A stretch of DNA of 11,086 nt from positions 1-11,086 of the forward strand of contig JAOUMF010000026.1 in the NCBI GenBank assembly GCA_029881615.1, in the 5' to 3' direction. The notes beneath the pieces were generated by a model. It worked only from the letters and a program-made list of their open reading frames with translations, had not been told where the DNA came from and did no database searches. This document shows, in pieces, positions 7,650 through 11,086 of the stretch (its first letter is position 1; every line of letters starts with the position of its first letter). The stretch comes from Alphaproteobacteria bacterium. Its GTDB lineage: Bacteria > Pseudomonadota > Alphaproteobacteria > UBA8366 > JADFVY01. The translations under genes and the position numbers were made by a program.

Positions 7650-7675
7650 CGCCACAGGCAATTTTCTGACCCGAC

Positions 7676-7679
7676 GGAG
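7676..7679 (+). promoter_or_regulatory. Ribosome binding site selecting the TTG start of the ATPase
   Basis: GGAG lies 6 nt before TTG 7686. The frame is closed upstream by TAA at 7626-7628, and no ATG or GTG lies between that stop and 7686. The family's N-terminal beta strand (IEFTNVTKRFG) begins six residues after this codon, so TTG 7686 is the best start. Confidence 0.65.
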
Positions 7680-7685
7680 CGCCCC

Positions 7686-8804
7686 TTGACCCGGCCCAAC
7701 GATATCGAATTTACCAATGTTACCAAACGATTCGGCGACGTCGTCGCGGTCGACAATGTCAGCCTGTCAGTGGAACGCGGAGCGTTTTTCTCGTTTCTTG
7801 GCCCGTCGGGCTGCGGCAAGACAACATCCTTGCGCATGATCGCGGGTTTCGACCAACCGACCGAGGGCGATGTCAAGTTGAGCGGCCAATCGGTGGTCGG
7901 CGTGCCGCCCTACAAGCGGCCGGTCAACATGGTGTTTCAGCATTACGCGCTGTTCCCGCATTTCAATGTCGGGGACAATATCGGCTATGGCTTGCGCCAG
8001 CGCACGCCGCAACCAGCCAAAGCCGACATTGACCGGCAGGTATCGGAGATGCTGGAACTCGTTCGGCTGTCCGGGTACGAGAACCGGCGCATCTGGGAGC
8101 TTTCGGGCGGCCAGCAACAGCGCGTGGCGCTGGCCCGCGCACTGATCAATCACCCCACCGTCCTGCTGCTCGACGAACCGCTGGCCGCGCTGGACCGCAA
8201 ACTGCGCCGCGAAATGCAGATCGAGTTGCAGACGCTGCAGCGCGAGGTCGGCATCACCTTTATCCTGGTCACCCACGATCAGGAGGAGGCGCTGTCAATG
8301 AGCGACACCATCTGCATCATGCATGACGGCCAGATCGTCCAGACCGGCAGCCCCACCGCGTTATACGACGACCCCGTCAATCGCTACGTTGCCGATTTCG
8401 TCGGGAAATCCAACTTTTTCGAGGGAAAGGTCGTCGAAGCCGATGACCACGGCGCCCACATCGAAACGGCATCGGGCCGCGCCTTCGCGGGGCGCAATCC
8501 GCGGAACGCCATATCGCTGAAAAACGGATCTTCGGCCGTGCTGGCGGTTCGTCCGGAAATCATTTTCATCGCCTCGCCCAAAACCGGCGCGCCATCCAAC
8601 GCGGATGTGGAAGCACCGGCGGTAATCCGCAACCGGATTTTCCTGGGCGAACAGACGGAATATCTCGTCGAGGCCGAAGGCCTGGGCGAGGTCCTCGTGC
8701 GTGCGCCGAAACACGCCGAAACCCAGACTGGCGGGTTCAACCCGGGGGACCAGGTGCTGATCGGTTGGCAATCCGCCGCCGCATTGGCGCTGGAGGATGC
8801 ATAG
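7686..8804 (+). CDS. potA: Polyamine-type ABC transporter ATP-binding protein (PotA-like)
   Basis: The 372-aa ATPase hydrolyses ATP on the cytoplasmic face to power uptake of a spermidine/putrescine-type substrate. Visible motifs are Walker A GPSGCGKTT (residues 39-47), the Q-loop in VFQHYALFPH, the ABC signature LSGGQQQRV (from residue 139), Walker B LLLDEP with D163 and E164, the D-loop ALD, and the switch His in LVTHDQEEA (H197). The C-terminal third (about 240-370) fits the TOBE-type regulatory domain of the PotA/MalK-like group, and the total length is normal for that group. It starts at TTG with GGAG 6 nt upstream. It is the first gene of an operon whose next members are a PotD/PotF-like binding protein and two PotB/PotC-like permeases, and this context drives the polyamine call. 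The ATPase alone would also fit iron or thiamine importers. The exact ligand is inferred. Confidence 0.93.
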   Translation: MTRPNDIEFTNVTKRFGDVVAVDNVSLSVERGAFFSFLGPSGCGKTTSLRMIAGFDQPTEGDVKLSGQSVVGVPPYKRPVNMVFQHYALFPHFNVGDNIGYGLRQRTPQPAKADIDRQVSEMLELVRLSGYENRRIWELSGGQQQRVALARALINHPTVLLLDEPLAALDRKLRREMQIELQTLQREVGITFILVTHDQEEALSMSDTICIMHDGQIVQTGSPTALYDDPVNRYVADFVGKSNFFEGKVVEADDHGAHIETASGRAFAGRNPRNAISLKNGSSAVLAVRPEIIFIASPKTGAPSNADVEAPAVIRNRIFLGEQTEYLVEAEGLGEVLVRAPKHAETQTGGFNPGDQVLIGWQSAAALALEDA

Positions 8805-8853
8805 AAGTAACAGACCAGACCCCGCCAACGGATAATCACCTGAACGGATAGAT

Positions 8854-8860
8854 AAGGGAG
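8854..8860 (+). promoter_or_regulatory. Strong ribosome binding site of the binding-protein gene
   Basis: AAGGGAG lies 3 nt before ATG 8864 and 6 nt before the adjacent ATG 8867. Normal spacing favours 8867, which would shorten the protein by one residue. A strong site fits the usual need for excess binding protein over the other transporter parts. Confidence 0.65.
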
Positions 8861-8863
8861 AAG

Positions 8864-10033
8864 ATGATGTCTAAGGACTACAAGGACAACATGCCGATAA
8901 GCCGGCAGAAGTTTATCGAGGAACTGCGTCGCTATGAAAAAGGCTCGGTAAGCCGCCGCCATTTCCTGGGCGTCACCGGCCTGGGCTTTGCGACCGCCGT
9001 AATGGCCGGCGCCGTTCCGGGCCTGCGCCCGAGCAAGGCATATGCCGGAAATCTTGGCGACAAGGTCGTTCTGGCGACCTGGCCGAACTATCATGACGAA
9101 GCCAACTTCGAAGCCTTCACCAAGGCGACCGGTGTCAATGTGCAGGTCAACGTATTCGGATCGAACGAGGAAATGCTGGCCAAGCTGCAGGCTGGCGGTT
9201 CGGGCTGGGACGTCTTTGTGCCCACCAACTACACCATCACCACCTATGTCGGTGAAAACCTCATCGAGCCGCTGGATCTGAAACAGATCCCGAACTACGA
9301 AGCCAGCGCCTTCGACCCGCGCTTCGCCGAGCCGGGCACCGTCAACGGCAAGGTCTACGCCGTGCCGAAGGATTGGGGCACCACCGGCTACGTGGTCAAC
9401 ACCAAGCACACCAAGGGCAAGAAGCTGACCACCTGGAAGGAATTCTGGGACATCACCAAGACCGACTTCTCGGGCCGCACCATGGTGCATGACTACCAGC
9501 TGACCACCATCGGCAATGCGCTGAAATATTTCGGCTATTCGTTCAATTCGGTCGACCCGAAGGAACTGGCCGATGCCGAGAAGCTGCTTCTGGAAGTCAA
9601 GCCGCATCTGTTCGCCATCAACAGCGACTATCAGCCTTCGCTGCGCAGCGGCGACGCCTGGATGTCCATGTGCTGGACCGGCGACGGCAAGCAGCTCAAC
9701 AGCGACATGCCCGAGATGGAGTATGTAATCGGCAAGGAAGGCGGCGAAATCTGGAGCGATTTCTATGCCATGCCGAAGGGCGCGCCGCACAGCGCGGCCG
9801 GCTACGCGCTGATCAACTTCCTGCTCGACCCGGCGGTCAACGCCAAGGAAGTCCTGGCGCACGGCTATCCGGTGGGCGACAGCCGCACCAACGCGCTGCT
9901 TCCGAAGGAACTGCTGGAGGATCCGATCCTCTATCCGGCCAAGGAACTGCTGGACACGCTGGAATTCGGCGCGGCCGCCACATTGACCGACCCGAATCGC
10001 GCCGAGCTTCTGGCGCGCTTCAAATCGGCATAA
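8864..10033 (+). CDS. potD: Tat-exported polyamine-type substrate-binding protein (PotD/PotF-like)
   Basis: The 389-aa periplasmic binding protein delivers ligand to the two permeases. A twin-arginine motif SRRHFLG (R31, R32) follows an unusually long, charged n-region. A hydrophobic stretch and a likely cleavage site AYA|GN after residue 61 come next, so export folded through Tat is predicted. The mature part begins KVVLATWPNYHDE and continues with GSNEEMLAKLQAGGSGWDV, as expected for the PotD/PotF extracellular binding-protein fold. Likely ligand-pocket positions are W and Y in WPNY, the Y of VPTNYT, WGTTGY, and W271/D274 in CWTGD. The last resembles the WxGD motif of PotF-type proteins. 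The start is one of two adjacent ATGs (8864 or 8867). The gene lies 59 nt after the ATPase and 46 nt before the first permease. Spermidine, putrescine or another small cationic or amino-acid-like ligand is possible, and sequence alone does not decide. Confidence 0.92.
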   Translation: MMSKDYKDNMPISRQKFIEELRRYEKGSVSRRHFLGVTGLGFATAVMAGAVPGLRPSKAYAGNLGDKVVLATWPNYHDEANFEAFTKATGVNVQVNVFGSNEEMLAKLQAGGSGWDVFVPTNYTITTYVGENLIEPLDLKQIPNYEASAFDPRFAEPGTVNGKVYAVPKDWGTTGYVVNTKHTKGKKLTTWKEFWDITKTDFSGRTMVHDYQLTTIGNALKYFGYSFNSVDPKELADAEKLLLEVKPHLFAINSDYQPSLRSGDAWMSMCWTGDGKQLNSDMPEMEYVIGKEGGEIWSDFYAMPKGAPHSAAGYALINFLLDPAVNAKEVLAHGYPVGDSRTNALLPKELLEDPILYPAKELLDTLEFGAAATLTDPNRAELLARFKSA

Positions 10034-10057
10034 CGGCACTTTAACGACTATAACGGC
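10031..10057 (+). repeat. Three TAACG-type short repeats between binding protein and permease
   Basis: TAACGGC (10031), TAACGAC (10042) and TAACGGC (10051) lie 11 and 9 nt apart, the first overlapping the binding-protein stop codon. They form no hairpin that I can find. Their significance is uncertain and they could be chance. Confidence 0.35.
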
Positions 10058-10079
10058 AGGACGGCGAGACCGGGTAATC

Positions 10080-10931
10080 ATGCAAGCTAAATGGATCAAC
10101 AGACTATTGCTGATGCCGGCTACCGTATGGCTACTGGTCATGCTCGTCCTGCCGCTTATTTTTGTCATCGTTTTCAGTTTCGGCGAACGGGCGCCGGCCG
10201 GCGGCTATATTCCGGCCTTCTCCTTCGAACAATACGCCAATCTTCCGGCCCGCTTCACCGCCTTCAAGAACACGCTGACGCTGGCGCCCCTGGGTACGCT
10301 GGCGGCATTGTTGATCGCCTATCCGCTGGCCTATTATCTGGCGGTCAAGGCGAACCCGAAATGGAAGACCTTGTTGCTGGTCATGGTCATCGTACCGTTC
10401 TGGACCAGCATCCTGATCCGCACCTATGCGTGGATTTACATCCTCGGCGGGCGCGGCATTCCACATCTTCTTGAATTCATTGGCATCGACGGCGTGCGGC
10501 TGATCAACACGCCCTTCGCGGTTCTGGTCGGGATCATCTACGGCTATCTGCCGCTGATGGTGTTCCCGATCTATGTCAGCCTGGAAAAGCTGGACAAACG
10601 CCTGCTGGAGGCCTCGGCCGATCTCGGCTCGCCGCCGCTGCGCACATTCCGCCAGGTCACCCTGCCCCTGTCGATCCCCGGCGTCGCCACCGGCTGCATG
10701 CTGGTTTTCATCCTGCTGATGGGCGAGTTTCTGATCCCGGCGCTATTGGGCGGCGGCAAGGTATTCTTCATCGGCAACGCGCTGGTCGATCTGTTCCTGC
10801 AATCGCGCAACTGGGCCTACGGCTCGGCGGTGGCGGCAACGCTGGTGATCATCATGCTGGTTACGGTGACCCTTTACATGAAGCTGGTCGCGCGCGTTGG
10901 CGAACAGCGCGAAGACGTTTCCATTTTATAG
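10080..10931 (+). CDS. potB: Polyamine-type ABC transporter permease (PotB/PotH-like)
   Basis: The 283-aa inner-membrane subunit has about six hydrophobic segments: roughly residues 10-33, 64-88, 98-120, 137-165, 197-220 and 245-270. It forms half of the translocation channel. A cytoplasmic EAA-type loop runs from E177 (EASADLGSPP) to TLPLSIPG and is the contact site for the ATPase. The sequence NTLTLAPLGTLAALLIAYPL and the segment PFWTSILIRTYAWI are typical of PotB/PotH permeases, and the length is normal. The ATG at 10080 has only a weak binding site (GGG 5 nt upstream or GGCGAG 11 nt upstream), so translation may depend partly on ribosomes finishing the binding-protein gene. It is followed 9 nt later by the second permease. 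Assignment as the first permease of the heterodimer is firm from order and sequence; the ligand follows from context. Confidence 0.93.
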   Translation: MQAKWINRLLLMPATVWLLVMLVLPLIFVIVFSFGERAPAGGYIPAFSFEQYANLPARFTAFKNTLTLAPLGTLAALLIAYPLAYYLAVKANPKWKTLLLVMVIVPFWTSILIRTYAWIYILGGRGIPHLLEFIGIDGVRLINTPFAVLVGIIYGYLPLMVFPIYVSLEKLDKRLLEASADLGSPPLRTFRQVTLPLSIPGVATGCMLVFILLMGEFLIPALLGGGKVFFIGNALVDLFLQSRNWAYGSAVAATLVIIMLVTVTLYMKLVARVGEQREDVSIL

Positions 10932-10940
10932 GCCGGCCCG

Positions 10941-11086
10941 ATGAGACTTTATGCAATCGCCGTCTACCTGTTCCTGTATGCACCGATCGGGATCATCGTG
11001 CTGTTCAGCTTCAATGCCGGGCGGCATGCCAGCGACTTTCGCGGCTTCTCGGTGAAATGGTACGGCAAGGCGCTGGACAATCCGTT
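10941..11086 (+). CDS. potC: Second polyamine-type permease (PotC/PotI-like), 3' end outside the window
   Basis: An ATG 9 nt after the first permease's stop opens a frame that stays open to the right edge (48 full codons plus two bases). The product starts MRLYAIAVYLFLYAPIGIIV, a first transmembrane helix, then VLFSFNAGRH, and ends near FSVKWYGKALDN. The helix, the FSFN motif and the F-x-x-K-W-Y stretch are characteristic of the N-terminus of PotC/PotI permeases. It would pair with the previous permease to form the channel. The EAA loop and remaining helices lie outside the window, so integrity cannot be judged. Confidence 0.88.
   Translation, partial: MRLYAIAVYLFLYAPIGIIVLFSFNAGRHASDFRGFSVKWYGKALDNP

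Noticed and set aside
8867..8890. DYKDN near the binding-protein start as an engineered FLAG tag
   Set aside because: Only DYKD matches the FLAG epitope. The stretch precedes a natural Tat signal and no cloning sequence is visible, so it is coincidence.
8384..10168. 594-codon open frame on the minus strand across the binding-protein gene
   Set aside because: It lies opposite a clear PotD/PotF-like gene with strongly G/C-ending codons, which leaves the antisense frame free of stops. The translation shows no recognisable domain and no plausible binding site was seen.
1..11086. tRNA, rRNA, insertion sequence, phage attachment site or CRISPR array
   Set aside because: The window is almost fully occupied by protein genes. 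The only non-coding stretch above 100 bp (7462-7685) shows no cloverleaf, transposase or repeat-spacer pattern.

Overview
The window reads as chromosomal DNA of a GC-rich Gram-negative bacterium, most likely an alphaproteobacterium. The grounds are an HDFNN-type hybrid kinase, NtrC-like receivers, a Tat-exported polyamine-type binding protein, and GTG and TTG starts with 4-nt overlaps. A Rhodospirillales-like marine or soil lineage is plausible but cannot be proven from this sequence. All convincing genes are on the + strand.

Region 1 (1-7461) is a three-gene signalling operon. It opens with the 3' part of a very large sensor histidine kinase whose start lies outside the window. That part carries one partial and nine complete PAS domains, then a HisKA/HATPase core. 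Its stop overlaps the start of a 246-aa protein made of two receiver domains and nothing else (ATGA overlap). That gene's stop overlaps the GTG start of a 790-aa hybrid kinase with the order REC-PAS-PAS-HisKA-HATPase-REC (GTGA overlap). Together they give two kinase cores and four receivers, with no DNA-binding, enzymatic or HPt domain, so the output of this phosphorelay must be encoded elsewhere. The notable structure is the PAS array: eight of the nine complete units have exactly the same length, and they repeat at exactly 384 bp (128 codons) in two runs separated by one PAS of a different subtype.

Region 2 (7462-7685) is a 224-bp spacer that is more AT-rich than its surroundings. It holds two sigma70-like promoter candidates sharing a 9-bp direct repeat (CTTGCCTGA) and a GC-rich stem-loop just upstream of the next gene. 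No convincing rho-independent terminator is visible.

Region 3 (7686 to the right edge) is a spermidine/putrescine-type ABC importer operon in the order ATPase (TTG start), Tat-signal substrate-binding protein, permease, second permease (cut off after 48 codons). The binding protein would capture a polyamine-like ligand in the periplasm, the two permeases would form the channel, and the ATPase would drive import. No sequence evidence shows that the signalling operon controls the transporter. Adjacency and shared strand are the only link.
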